In this document: piece after piece, positions 26,201 to 34,606 of the stretch | Layout of the letters: each line of letters opens with the position of its first letter | Numbering within the stretch: position 1 is the stretch's first letter | Made by a program: the position numbers and the translations under genes | Notes under the pieces: generated by a model | The model's database searches: none | What the model was told of the DNA's origin: nothing | What the model saw: the letters and a program-made list of their open reading frames with translations, nothing else | NCBI RefSeq assembly: GCF_018324205.1 | Contig: NZ_AP023356.1 | Coordinates: 2,931,501 to 2,995,500, forward strand | DNA: 64,000 nucleotides | Direction of reading: 5' to 3' | From: Actinoplanes ianthinogenes | Lineage (GTDB): Bacteria > Actinomycetota > Actinomycetes > Mycobacteriales > Micromonosporaceae

Positions 26201-26646
26201 GTGGTGCCCGCGTCCTTCTGCGTATCCACCGTGACGGTGACCGTGTTGTTGGTGCTCGCCGCGGTTCCCGGGAAGGTGATGCTGGTGCGGCTCGGCGTGG
26301 AGATGTAGTCCTGAAGGTCGTCGGCACCGCTGTTGGAGAAGCTGGCGACGCCGGTCGCCTGCCCAGCGATATCCGCCGTGCTGAAGGTGAAGTCACCGGG
26401 CGCCGACCCGGCATAGGTCACGGTGAAGGTGACCTTGCTGCCTTCCCAGTTCCCGGCATCGCTGATGGTCAGGTTGTCGACCGACGACGGGTTGGCCGCC
26501 AGCGCCGGCGTCGGCACCATCATGGCCGGCACCAGGCCCGCCGCGGCGGCAGCGACCGTCGCCAGAACTGTCCGGATCCGCTTGGGTCCCCAGAGTGTCA
26601 ACGGCACTCGCTCGTGCGACGCCGTTTGGATTGGTCGATGACGCAT
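23272..26646 (-). CDS. Large secreted Calx-beta repeat protein under candidate c-di-GMP riboswitch
   Basis: An 1124-residue secreted protein. After a signal peptide (about 1-50, ending ALA), most of it is tandem Calx-beta-type domains, recognisable by repeats such as VAEGNSGTT, ERDQVFSVDV and EGTENFTIDV, each with acidic Ca2+-site loops. The last ~170 residues form a different beta-rich module ending TVTIK-like (KTITIK), shared with the next paralogue. No LPXTG, GPI or membrane anchor is visible. Such proteins act as calcium-dependent adhesins or matrix components. ATG at 26646 follows aggaagag. A GEMM-I-like aptamer lies just upstream. Confidence 0.85.
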   Translation of the reverse strand: MRHRPIQTASHERVPLTLWGPKRIRTVLATVAAAAAGLVPAMMVPTPALAANPSSVDNLTISDAGNWEGSKVTFTVTYAGSAPGDFTFSTADIAGQATGVASFSNSGADDLQDYISTPSRTSITFPGTAASTNNTVTVTVDTQKDAGTTDETFSLVATDTLSNTKSATGTIWAASSYPTFALSPSTSTVAETATKDAGGNPVQKTVTVTATLTAPLAHDISIPVSTANGDNADPLKDAVSTGGVLRDYDALPSTAMITIPAYTYTGSTTVQLYDDNVDETDAAGQFFWVKAAATPVLLSTTPSTTDKAKITITDDDATPVATIGDAAAAVTEGGALNFPVTLDRPSDATNLVVGYYSADGTTTTDSTAATASADITTPGTSGSPNTATIPAYATTRTIAVPTVDDATFEGTENVKEILTSTSTVGVTIGTKSTGVGTIKDNDAGPAVTLTTVTTVPGDPLPEGDSGEKVQKIKVTVASSPSTNPVPVKIDWATKDGTATAGSDYKAASGSFTIPAGTTLADWYGEIPITVYGDTVKEGTENFTIDVTSSTSTIGAVSSSPSPITITESGEADAKPTFNVGDVSVAEGNSGTTLAKVPIVMTGASPTDTVFTTTFHDGSAITGGTAAGDNDYTPPTDSTVTIKAGDKTGWLSIPINADTTFERDQVFSVDVTTLSGNVTYLNTPDVQHTARVTIGNDDTQPTITFNSSNATEGQPVTVTGKVVGVSEYAYSVGLTIGGSEKDPATAGTDFKAPDALTGTRIAVPRGYSGALTDIPTVGGSYTWNVTTLDDLIDEPTEGFTVTANETTATGFTPASGTYKIADDPLDLPPAVSVGDVTVNEKDGNAEVPVNLAFTGDATSTVQSVTIPYYTADGTAKAGKDYTLTKGTLTVAPGTMTGTIKVPIINDAEMEPDETFSVRLGAVGPVGASVLSGDSTVTIKSDDMSNPVTPTLAASGPAKGAGVFTLSGKAAPNTKVELWGSALPATDPTKMDYYQIVTSDGSGNFSFKTKSLTQGYAFVARSQEINSKTVTVKLTQNPALTLGSTKGKLTVTVNGNPKAAGQTVTVQRLVSGKWTTIASGKTTASGFSKSVSIKSKTKVSVRAMVSGNSSMGIASGYSATKTITIK

Positions 26647-26659
26647 TCTCTTCCTGTCT

Positions 26660-26745
26660 CCTTCGGCGGCTGGGCTACCTCCAGCGGGGAGGCCCCTGGC
26701 TTCGCGTCCTCGTCGCGGGACGAGGTTGCCTTTTCGGGTACCGCA
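26660..26745 (-). promoter_or_regulatory. Candidate cyclic-di-GMP-I (GEMM-I) riboswitch
   Basis: Read on the minus strand, the leader has the GEMM-I elements in order and spacing: AAAAGGCAACC, a perfect P2 hairpin (CCTCGTC-CCGC-GACGAGG), GGACGCGAAGCC, GGGGCCT opening P3, GGTAGCC, and CAGCCGCC closing. GACGC(A)AAGCC and GGTAGC are the most conserved blocks of this aptamer class. The P2 loop is CCGC rather than the usual GNRA. The 3' side runs directly into the purine-rich ribosome site of the Calx-beta gene (gaaggagacaggaag), so translational control is likely. Confidence 0.78.
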
Positions 26746-26905
26746 CCTTGGGGCGGTCGGGGTGCCGGGTGAACCGGCCCTCAGCAGCGCAAACACGGGA
26801 CGACAGAGCCACGTGAGGCGGAGCCATCCGTAATCTAACCGGCAAATCGGGGCCTTTTTGGCGGAACGCCTTTTTCGGCGAAGGATCCTTCACCGCCCGG
26901 AGCGA

Positions 26906-29900
26906 CTACTTGATCTTGACCGTCACCGAGTCCGACGCTCCGGAGACGACCCCGATCGAGGGCGACGACGCGATCACCGCCCGGAACACGTACGTGCCCG
27001 GCTTCAGCGACTTCAGCGTGGTGGTGAACTTCCCCGCGCCGTTCAGCTCGCCGGTGTCGGCCTCACGCCAGTCACCGGACACCTGCCGCTGGATGATCAC
27101 CCGCTGGCCCGGTTCGTCCGGGTCGCCCTTGACCGAGAAGGTCACGTTCCGCTTCGCGGACACCACGGTCAGCGTCGGATCCTGCTTGACCTGGACCGTA
27201 CGCACCGGCGAGGTCAACCCGTTCGCCCTGGTCATCACCCGGTACCCGAGAGCGAAGTTGGGCGTGAACTGGTACGCCCCGTCGTCGTCCGCCTTGGTCG
27301 TCAGCACCGTCCGGAACGATCCGCCGGACGTGCCCACCGCGCTGAGCAGCTCCACCTTGGCGTTCGCCCCGGCGAAGCCGGTCAGCTCCACCCGGCCGAC
27401 ACCGGAGATACCGGCCGGCGCGGTCAGCGTGGGCGCCTTCGGCTTGTCGTCGTCCTCGATGGTGACCTTGCCGGCCGGTTTCGCCAGTGCGACGTCGGCC
27501 GGCGACGGTGCTCCCAGCCGTACCGTAAAGGTCTGATCGGCCTCGTCCCGGGTGTCGGCCAGGACCGGCACGCGGATCGTGCCCACCGAGAGCGGCGGTG
27601 TCAGCGTCAGCTGGCCGCTCGACTTGGTGTAGTCCTTGCCGGCGTCGGCCGTCCCGTCGACCGTCTGCCACGGCACCGTGATGGTCCGCTCGGTGGCCCT
27701 GGTCTCGCCGCTGAAGACCAGGGAGACGGTCAGCTCGGCGGCGCCGTCGCCCTCGCCGAGCGAGGTGTCGTCGATGGTCACCTTCGGCGCGACGTCCTTC
27801 GGGTCGTCGGCGACCTGGAAGGTCAGCACGTTGCCGCCGAAGGACAGCTTGATCGCCTCGGTGTCCTCGTCGGTGGCATCCCGGTTGAAGTGGATCGTGC
27901 CCAGATTGATCTTGGTGCCGCTGGCCGTGCCGCCGGGGACGACCGTGTCCGGGTCGCTCAGCTCGTAGTCGGCGATCTCGGCGGAGGCCGCGATCACCGG
28001 GCGGTCGAAGGTCACGTCCCGCTGCGCCACCCCCTTGACCTGTCCGGACAGCTTGACGGTGTCCCCCTCGGTGACCGCGGTCGCGGCCGGGTCAAGGACG
28101 ATCTGCACCTTGGGGTCGTCGTCCACGATCGTCAGGTCCACCTGCTGCGGATCCCCGGCGGCGTCGTCCTCGCCGGTGGCGAGCTGGACGATGAGCTGTG
28201 CGGACTCGTCCCCCTCGTAGACGGAGTCCTGCCGGATCGGCACCTCGACCGTCGCGCTGACGCCGCCCTGCGGGATCCGCACGGTCGCGACCGGCAGCCC
28301 GTAGTCCTGCTCGCCCTCGTCGTTCCCGGCCGCCGTCGCGGTGCCGGGCCGCATCGCCACGGTCAGGTCGACGTCGGCATCGGCCGCCTTGCTGAGCACG
28401 ATCTTGAAGGTGGCCGTGCCACCCTCCGCGACACGGGTGTCGCCGCTGATCGAGAAGGTCGGCCGCGGCTGGTCCTGGTCGCTCTCCCGGATCGTCACGG
28501 TCCCGATCTCGCTGCCGAGGGTCGCGCCGGTCGGGGTGACACCGGTCGTCCGCGCGTAGAACGACTCCATCGGCTCGCGGCTCGCGTCGTCGACGATCGG
28601 CACCTGGATCGACCCGTGCGTGGTGCCGGGCGGCAGGACCAGCGGGTTGGCGCTGGCCGACGGGCCGAAGTCAGCGGCGGTCGCGGTGCCGGGAAGGAGT
28701 TCGTAGCCGACCGACACGGACTGCTCGGTCGAGGTGGCGCCGTTGGCCCCGGCGAAGGACAGGTCGACCGGCACCTCGGCGAAGCCGCCGCCCTCGACCG
28801 CGGTCGTGCTGCCGAGCGAGACCGTGGGCGGAAGGTCCGCCGGGTCGTCGGTGATCGTGTAGTGGGTGCTGACCGGGTCGACGCCCTCCACGGACTCGTT
28901 GGTCACGGTCGCCTTCAGGGACTCCGCGGGCTCGTCGATCGTGTCGTTGAGCAGCGAGATCTGCCGCAGCCGCACCGGCTCGGTGGTGCCGGCCGGCAGC
29001 TCCACCGGACCGGAGTCGGCGCTGTAGTCCTCCGCCTCCGCCGGGCTCGCCCCGTCGCCGGTCAGCGTCACCGCATAGGTCAGATCGTCCTGGGCCACGC
29101 CGGTCGGGGTCGCCATCACGTCGACCGTCCCGCCCTCGGCGCCCGTCACCGTGTTCAGCGTGAGGGTCGGCACCGGGTCGTCGTCGTCGATGGACAGGGT
29201 CCCGGTCGGGCCGGACTCGTCCCCGTCCAGCACCACCTCGACGGTCGCCTGCTCGGTGCTCTCGTACGCGGAGTCGTCGAGGATCGGCACCTCGACCGTC
29301 GCGGTGCGGTCACCGGCCTCGATCAGCAGTTTCTCGTCCACCGGGCCGAAGTCGCCGGCGCCGGCGCTTCCCTCCCGCACGAAGACGTTGAAGTAGGCGT
29401 CCTCCGACTGCGTCTCGTCGAGCGTGACGGTGAACTTCGCGGTCTCCGCCTGGCCCTCGGTGGCCGAGACCTCGGAGGTCATCGAGAACGCGGGCGGCAC
29501 ATAGCTCTCGTCGTCGGTGATGGTCAGCGTGATCGGGCTCCCGGCGATCTCGCTCGCGTTCACCGGGTCGTGCAGGCTGAGGCTGACGTGCTCGTCCGAC
29601 TCGAAGTCCCCGTCGTTGACGGTGCCGAAGTGAACGCTTCCCTCACCCGAACCCGGGTCGAAGTCCACCGTGCCCTCGGCCGGGCCGTCGTAATCGGCGT
29701 CCAGGGTGGCGTCCGCCGAGCTCATCGTCCAGCTCGCCGACACCGGCTTCTCGGTACGCGCGGCCATGTTGCCTTCGTAGCCGAACTCCAGGTGGAACGG
29801 AACGTCGTAGAAGGCGCCCTCCCGCATCGACATGTCCCCGGGCGGGTTCGCCACGATCCTCGGGGGCAGGTCGTCGTCGGCGTCCTGGATCGTCGCGGCC

Positions 29901-30694
29901 ACGCCGAAAGCCAGACCGTCCTGCGGCTGGCCGAGCCCGACGACGATCACGACCCGCTCGGTGAACTCGTCGGTCCGGTCGATCTTCAGGTCGATCGAGC
30001 CCAGATCGATGCTGGTGTCCCCGGGGTTGACCGTTCCGGACTTCACCAGGCCCGCGTCGTCGAAGTCGTCCACCTCCGCGGTGTCCCCCTCGTCCGGGAA
30101 CGCGTCCGGGATCACCTGCGCGAAGAACGGGGTGGGCGCGTCGACCGGCTCGTTCACCGTGGCGCTGAGATCGACGGTCGAGCCCTCCTTCTCGTCGAAT
30201 CCCACCGGCAGAAGCGGCGGCTCCTCGTCGTCCGGGAGCAGGACCTGATGCGGCTCCCCGCCGACCACCACGGTGAACGTCTCCATGCCCTCGAAGACGG
30301 CATCTCCGTGGATCGTCACCTCGACGAACGCCGCGCCGGTCTCGGAGTCGGGGTCGTAGAGCACGTCGGTCTCGACCGGCTCGAAGTCGACTCCCGCGGT
30401 CGCGTGGCCACGTCCCCCGTTGTCGGCCGCGTTGGCGTCTTCCTCGACGGAGACGTGCAGGTTGACCGGTTCGGCCGGAGGCGGGTCCGTGGTGATCGCC
30501 AGGGTCTCGGTGTGCGTGCCGGCCTCACCTTCGGCGAATCCCTCCACCCATCCGGTCATCACGGTGGGCTCGCCGTCGGCTGATGCGGGCACCCCGGCCA
30601 CGAAGACCGACCCCAGTCCCGCCGCCACCGCGGCCACCAGAGCCTTCCGGAACCTCGCCGGCGACCACAGCCGGGGCGGAATCTGAAAACGCAT
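26906..30694 (-). CDS. Very large secreted Calx-beta repeat protein (paralogue)
   Basis: A 1262-residue secreted protein with a signal peptide (about 1-38, after MRFQIPPRLWSPARFRKAL; ASA site). At least eight Calx-beta-like domains follow, with repeated motifs such as VAEGGTATFKIVLS, YEGDESAQLIVQL and DEDTEAIKLSFGG. A C-terminal beta-rich module of about 190 residues is homologous to that of the neighbour and also ends in VKIK. ATG at 30694 follows agaggtgg, the best site in the leader. No anchoring signal is seen. It diverges from alkaline phosphatase. No GEMM element was found in its own leader. Confidence 0.84.
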   Translation of the reverse strand: MRFQIPPRLWSPARFRKALVAAVAAGLGSVFVAGVPASADGEPTVMTGWVEGFAEGEAGTHTETLAITTDPPPAEPVNLHVSVEEDANAADNGGRGHATAGVDFEPVETDVLYDPDSETGAAFVEVTIHGDAVFEGMETFTVVVGGEPHQVLLPDDEEPPLLPVGFDEKEGSTVDLSATVNEPVDAPTPFFAQVIPDAFPDEGDTAEVDDFDDAGLVKSGTVNPGDTSIDLGSIDLKIDRTDEFTERVVIVVGLGQPQDGLAFGVAATIQDADDDLPPRIVANPPGDMSMREGAFYDVPFHLEFGYEGNMAARTEKPVSASWTMSSADATLDADYDGPAEGTVDFDPGSGEGSVHFGTVNDGDFESDEHVSLSLHDPVNASEIAGSPITLTITDDESYVPPAFSMTSEVSATEGQAETAKFTVTLDETQSEDAYFNVFVREGSAGAGDFGPVDEKLLIEAGDRTATVEVPILDDSAYESTEQATVEVVLDGDESGPTGTLSIDDDDPVPTLTLNTVTGAEGGTVDVMATPTGVAQDDLTYAVTLTGDGASPAEAEDYSADSGPVELPAGTTEPVRLRQISLLNDTIDEPAESLKATVTNESVEGVDPVSTHYTITDDPADLPPTVSLGSTTAVEGGGFAEVPVDLSFAGANGATSTEQSVSVGYELLPGTATAADFGPSASANPLVLPPGTTHGSIQVPIVDDASREPMESFYARTTGVTPTGATLGSEIGTVTIRESDQDQPRPTFSISGDTRVAEGGTATFKIVLSKAADADVDLTVAMRPGTATAAGNDEGEQDYGLPVATVRIPQGGVSATVEVPIRQDSVYEGDESAQLIVQLATGEDDAAGDPQQVDLTIVDDDPKVQIVLDPAATAVTEGDTVKLSGQVKGVAQRDVTFDRPVIAASAEIADYELSDPDTVVPGGTASGTKINLGTIHFNRDATDEDTEAIKLSFGGNVLTFQVADDPKDVAPKVTIDDTSLGEGDGAAELTVSLVFSGETRATERTITVPWQTVDGTADAGKDYTKSSGQLTLTPPLSVGTIRVPVLADTRDEADQTFTVRLGAPSPADVALAKPAGKVTIEDDDKPKAPTLTAPAGISGVGRVELTGFAGANAKVELLSAVGTSGGSFRTVLTTKADDDGAYQFTPNFALGYRVMTRANGLTSPVRTVQVKQDPTLTVVSAKRNVTFSVKGDPDEPGQRVIIQRQVSGDWREADTGELNGAGKFTTTLKSLKPGTYVFRAVIASSPSIGVVSGASDSVTVKIK

Positions 30695-30899
30695 CTGTAC
30701 CACCTCTGAGCTGCGGAAACACGTCTCGCCGCAATGATTGTGGCCGCTCGGGCACCGCCTTGTCCGGCATTCACCGTTTCCCGCGTTCATCGATCATCCG
30801 TAGTGCCTTGTTGTCCGATTCAGCACCCGCCGGACACCTCCCGGACGCCGGGAGCTGATGACCTGAGGCCGATCACCACGCATAAGGGAGTGCGCACGT

Positions 30900-32246
30900 A
30901 TGAATATCCGAGGACGCGCAGCCTTGGCCGCCGCCGCGATCGCGGTCGTGGCCGTTCCGTCCATGGCGATGGCGGGCGACTCGCACCACGACAACACCCG
31001 GGCGGCCAAGCACGCCATCCAGGGCGGCACCGCGCGCAACGTCATCCTGCTCATCGGTGACGGCATGGGCGACAGCGAGATCACCATCGCCCGCAACTAC
31101 CAGGTCGGCGCGAACGGCCGCCTGGCCATGGACACGCTGCCGCTGACCGGCGCGTACACCACCTACGCCGTGCAGAAGGACAACCCGTCGCTGCCCGAGT
31201 ACGTGACCGATTCGGCCGCGTCCGGCACCGGCTGGGCCACCGGCCACAAGACCTACAACGGCGCGATCTCGGTGCTCCCCGACGGCAAGCCGCTCCCGAC
31301 CATCCTGGAGCTGGCGAAGAAGGCCGGCTACCGCACCGGCGACGTGACCACCGCCGAACTGCAGGACGCCACCCCGGCCGTGCTCGGCTCGCACGTGGTC
31401 GACCGCGGCTGCAAGGGCCCGCAGTCGATGACCGCGTGCGCGGTCAACGACAAGGTCAACGGCGGCGCCGGCTCGATCGCCGAGCAGCTCGTGCAGACCC
31501 GGCCGGACGTCCTGCTGGGCGGCGGCAAGCAGTACTTCGACCAGGTCGTGCAGGCCGGTCCGTTCCAGGGCAAGACCGTTACCGATCAGGCGAAGGCGGC
31601 CGGCTACCAGATCGTCACCGACGCCGACGGCCTCGCCAAGGCGTCCCCGGACGCCCCGATCCTGGGCGCCTTCGCCAAGAACAACATGGACCTGGAGTGG
31701 GTCGGCCCGGCCCCGACCCGGACCGGCACCGCACCGTCCAGGTGCGCCGGGAACACCGCCCGCACCGCCACCCAGCCGCACCTGGTGGACATGACCACCA
31801 AGGCGCTGGACGTGCTGGACAAGCAGACCCGGCACCGCAAGAACGGCTTCTTCCTCCAGATCGAGGGCGCCTCGATCGACAAGCAGGACCACGCCGCGAA
31901 CCCGTGCGGGCAGATCGGCGAGACGGTCGGCTTCGACCTCGCGGTCAAGAAGGCGCTCGACTACCAGAAGCGGAACCCCGACACCCTGGTCGTCGTCACC
32001 GCCGACCACGGCCACACCAGCCAGATCGTCGAGGCCGCCACGCTCGGTTACACCGCCACGCTGATCACGCACGACAACGCGAACATGACGATCAGTTACG
32101 CCACCGCCGAGATCACCGGCTCGCAGCAGCACACCGGCACCGAGGTCCGGATCGCCGCGGGCGGCCCGCAGGCCGCCAACGTCCTCGGCGTCACCAACCA
32201 GACGGACCTCTTCTTCACGATGAAGCGAGCCCTCGGCATTCGTTAG
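30900..32246 (+). CDS. phoA: Secreted alkaline phosphatase
   Basis: A 448-residue exported phosphomonoesterase that releases phosphate from organic esters. It has a signal peptide (1-26), the first metal Asp in LIGDGMGD, the nucleophile Ser105 in DSAASGT, FFLQIEGASIDKQDHAAN with metal-binding Asp and His, VTADHGHTS and, near the end, SQQHTGTEV. All canonical PhoA zinc and magnesium ligands appear to be present. The ATG lies ten bases after gggag. Expression is expected to respond to phosphate, but I did not find a convincing Pho box. Confidence 0.93.
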   Translation: MNIRGRAALAAAAIAVVAVPSMAMAGDSHHDNTRAAKHAIQGGTARNVILLIGDGMGDSEITIARNYQVGANGRLAMDTLPLTGAYTTYAVQKDNPSLPEYVTDSAASGTGWATGHKTYNGAISVLPDGKPLPTILELAKKAGYRTGDVTTAELQDATPAVLGSHVVDRGCKGPQSMTACAVNDKVNGGAGSIAEQLVQTRPDVLLGGGKQYFDQVVQAGPFQGKTVTDQAKAAGYQIVTDADGLAKASPDAPILGAFAKNNMDLEWVGPAPTRTGTAPSRCAGNTARTATQPHLVDMTTKALDVLDKQTRHRKNGFFLQIEGASIDKQDHAANPCGQIGETVGFDLAVKKALDYQKRNPDTLVVVTADHGHTSQIVEAATLGYTATLITHDNANMTISYATAEITGSQQHTGTEVRIAAGGPQAANVLGVTNQTDLFFTMKRALGIR

Positions 32247-32260
32247 TTTCTGCGCGAACG

Positions 32261-32296
32261 ACGCGAGGGCCAGAGATTCGGTCCTCGCGTTCTTCC
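32261..32296 (+). terminator. Terminator of phoA
   Basis: Stem ACGCGAGGGCC / GGTCCTCGCGT (one G-U pair) with an 8-base loop, then a short pyrimidine tract (tcttcc), 15 bases after the stop. Confidence 0.75.
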
Positions 32297-32484
32297 ACCC
32301 CAAGATCAAATTCTTGGTGTACGCGCGCCCTGGGGGGTACGGACCGCATGCTCCCGCGCGGGCCGGAGACGGCGATCTGGCCGCTGGCGCGTCCAGAGCG
32401 ATCGCCGTCTCCTTCATTGTCCGCGGGTGGTTCCGGAGATCAAAACCGACGCAACTCGCCGTCGCGGCGCGCCCCCACCCCCGG

Positions 32485-32852
32485 CTGGCGCCCACGGCCC
32501 CATCCCGGTCGGGCATAGGGCCACCAGGCCCAGCCCGGGTTGTCGAGCTGGCGCCCACGGCCCTACCGAAGCCCCGGATAGGGCCCGGAGCACCAGCCCG
32601 GATTGTCGAGCTGGCCCCCACGGCCCCACCGAAGCCCTCGATAGGGCCCGGAGCACCAGCCCAGGTTGTCGAGCTGGCACCCACGGCCCCACCGAAGCCC
32701 TCGATAGGGCCCGGAGCACCAGCCCAGGTTGTCGAGCTGGCGCCCACGGCCCCATCGGAGCCCCGGACAGGGCCCGGAGCACCAGCCGGGTTTGTCGGGC
32801 TGGCGCACACGGCCCTATCGAGGCCCCGGACAGGGCCCGGAGCACCAGCCCG
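32485..32852. repeat. 63-bp tandem repeat array, six units, hairpin-forming
   Basis: Six near-identical 63-base units start at 32485, 32548, 32611, 32674, 32737 and 32800 and end against the stop of the response regulator gene. Within a unit, GCTGGCGCCCACGGCCC pairs imperfectly with GGGCCCGGAGCACCAGC, and the interior GCCCT-CGAT-AGGGC makes a perfect hairpin, giving repeated nested hairpins. Because 63 is a multiple of three, every frame stays open through the array. A GTG-started frame on the minus strand (32845 down to 32414, 143 codons of 21-residue Arg/Pro/Gly-rich repeats) begins 8 bases after the regulator stop. I judge the array non-coding, but this frame cannot be excluded. The rest of 32297-32484 shows nothing clear. 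Confidence 0.85.
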
Positions 32853-33470
32853 CTACAGCAGGCCGTGGCGCATGGCGGTCGTCACGGCGGCGGTGCGGTC
32901 GGCGACGTCGAGCTTGTTGAAGACTCGGAGCAGGTGCGTCTTCACCGTGGCCTCGGAGATGAACAGGCGCTTGCCGATGTCGGCGTTGGTGTGGCCGGCC
33001 GCGACCAGTTTGAGCACCTCGGTCTCGCGGGCGGACAGGGCCGGCGGGGCCGGGCTGCGGACCTGACGGACCAGGGTGGACGCCACGCTGGGCGCGAGCA
33101 CCGTCTCGCCCCGGGCGGCGGCGCGGACGGCGTCGGCCAGTTCCGCCGGGGAGGCGTCCTTGAGCAGATAGCCGCTGGCGCCGGCCTCGATGGCGCGCAG
33201 GATGTCGCGGTCGGACTCGTAGGTGGTCAGGACCATGACCTTGATGTCGCGGTCGGCGGCGAGGATCCGGCCGGTCGCCTCGACCCCGTCGGCGTCGGGC
33301 ATCCGCAGGTCCATCAGGACGATGTCGGGGCGCTCGCGCAGGGCCAGCTCGGCGCCCTCGGCGCCGTCGGAGGCCTCGCCGATGACCGTGAGGTCCGGCT
33401 CAGCGTCCAGCATGCCGCGCAACCCCATCCGTACGACCGGATGATCGTCCACCAGGAGAATGCGGATCAT
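32853..33470 (-). CDS. LuxR/NarL family response regulator
   Basis: A 205-residue regulator: receiver domain (1-120; DDH at 8-10, phosphoacceptor in VLMDLRMP, Lys in YLLKDA), then a LuxR-type HTH (about 140-205; LSARETEVLKLVAAGHTNADIGKRL). It overlaps the kinase stop (ATGA), so the pair is translated together. Its output probably includes the ABC transporter genes of the same cluster. The gene is directly followed by a 63-bp repeat array that may affect the mRNA end. Confidence 0.93.
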   Translation of the reverse strand: MIRILLVDDHPVVRMGLRGMLDAEPDLTVIGEASDGAEGAELALRERPDIVLMDLRMPDADGVEATGRILAADRDIKVMVLTTYESDRDILRAIEAGASGYLLKDASPAELADAVRAAARGETVLAPSVASTLVRQVRSPAPPALSARETEVLKLVAAGHTNADIGKRLFISEATVKTHLLRVFNKLDVADRTAAVTTAMRHGLL

Positions 33471-34606
33471 GCGGGGACCTCCAGTTCGATCGTGGTACCG
33501 GTGTCGGGGTCGCTGCGGACGGTCAGCGTGCCGCCCACCTGCTCGGCGCGCGCCCGCATGCCGGGCAGCCCGAAGCCGCCCGTCGCCGCGGTGTCGAAGC
33601 CGTCGCCGTCGTCCCGCACCACCACCCGCACGGACGCCGGGGAGTACGCGAGCAGCACGCCCACCTCGTTCGCCTTGGCGTGCCGGCGCACGTTGGTCAG
33701 TGCCTCCTGCGCCGCCCGGAGCAGCACCACCTCGACCGCTGTCGGCAGGTCACGGGGCTCCCCGGTCGTACGGAAATGGGCTTTGACGCCGGACTCCTCG
33801 GTGAAACGGGCGGCCTGCCGGCGCACCGCGTCGAGCAGGCCGGTGGCCAGAGCGGACGGTGACAGGGCGGCGACGATGGCCCGGCTCTCGGCCAGATTCT
33901 CCTTCGCCGTGCGGACCGCGAGCGCGAGGCGCTCGTCGCGCAGCTCCGGGTCGGCCGCCTGGACCAGCGTGATGATGCTGGTGAAGCCCTGGGCCAGGGT
34001 GTCGTGGATCTCGCCGGCCAGCCGGGCGCGCTCGGCCTGGACGCCGGCCTCGTGGGAGAGCCGCTCCACCTCGGCGCGGCTCGCCTCCAGCTCGGCGATC
34101 AGGTTCGCCCGGTCGGTGCTCTGCCGGACCACCCGGACGATCCACAGGCCGAGGAAGATGCCGGAGGCGGCGGAGACCCCGGCGATCGCCAGGTCGGCCC
34201 GCACGTCGCCGGTGCCGAAGAGCACGTCGACGACCACCGGAACCGCGTTGACCAGGAGCACCGCGGCGATCGCGACCCGCAGCGGGGCCATCTGGAAGAT
34301 CAGCGGGATGACGGCGAACAGCATCCAGGTGGCCGACGGCATCGCGACGATCGCCACCGCGAACAGGGCGATCTGGACGAAGAGCGTGACGATCGAGGGG
34401 ACCGTGTCGGCGTGCAGGCGGACCATCCGGCGCCCGACCGCGATGTGCACCAGGGCCATCCCGGCCAGGGCGGCGACCGCGGTGATCCGGCGCGCCGGTG
34501 GAGCGTCGGCGACGGTGATCGCGATCGAGACGACGATCGCGATCACCGCGAAGTAGATGTCCCACCACAGTGAGTGATCACTCTGGCCGGCCTCCGGACG
34601 GGTCAT
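33467..34606 (-). CDS. Sensor histidine kinase (HisKA_3)
   Basis: A 379-residue membrane kinase. It has five or six N-terminal transmembrane helices (about 14-160) with little extracytoplasmic loop, a coiled coil, the HisKA_3 box AGEIHDTLAQGF with the phosphoacceptor His, and a HATPase_c domain with ALTNVRRHA and DDGDGFD. Few and short external loops suggest it senses something in the membrane, as in LiaS/BceS-like systems next to ABC-2 transporters. The ATG at 34606 overlaps the permease stop (ATGA). Confidence 0.92.
   Translation of the reverse strand: MTRPEAGQSDHSLWWDIYFAVIAIVVSIAITVADAPPARRITAVAALAGMALVHIAVGRRMVRLHADTVPSIVTLFVQIALFAVAIVAMPSATWMLFAVIPLIFQMAPLRVAIAAVLLVNAVPVVVDVLFGTGDVRADLAIAGVSAASGIFLGLWIVRVVRQSTDRANLIAELEASRAEVERLSHEAGVQAERARLAGEIHDTLAQGFTSIITLVQAADPELRDERLALAVRTAKENLAESRAIVAALSPSALATGLLDAVRRQAARFTEESGVKAHFRTTGEPRDLPTAVEVVLLRAAQEALTNVRRHAKANEVGVLLAYSPASVRVVVRDDGDGFDTAATGGFGLPGMRARAEQVGGTLTVRSDPDTGTTIELEVPA

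Noticed and set aside
24802..26772. Plus-strand long frame opposite the Calx-beta gene
   Set aside because: Arg/Gly/Asp/Val-rich shadow of the repeat gene; no start site and no domain.
26850..26890. Hairpins with T-runs (ggcggaacgcc followed by ttttt)
   Set aside because: The T-runs follow the stem on the plus strand, while both flanking genes are transcribed on the minus strand; only A-runs appear in the direction of transcription.
30760..30890. Possible Pho box in front of alkaline phosphatase (attcacc and gttcatc)
   Set aside because: The two GTTCA-like units are 16 bases apart rather than 11 and no third unit follows, so the match is not better than chance.
32485..32852. CRISPR-like regular repeats
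   Set aside because: Units are contiguous 63-bp copies with no unique spacers and no cas genes.
32314..33066. Plus-strand frame through the 63-bp array into the response regulator
   Set aside because: It is open only because of the repeat length and runs antisense into a clear regulator gene.
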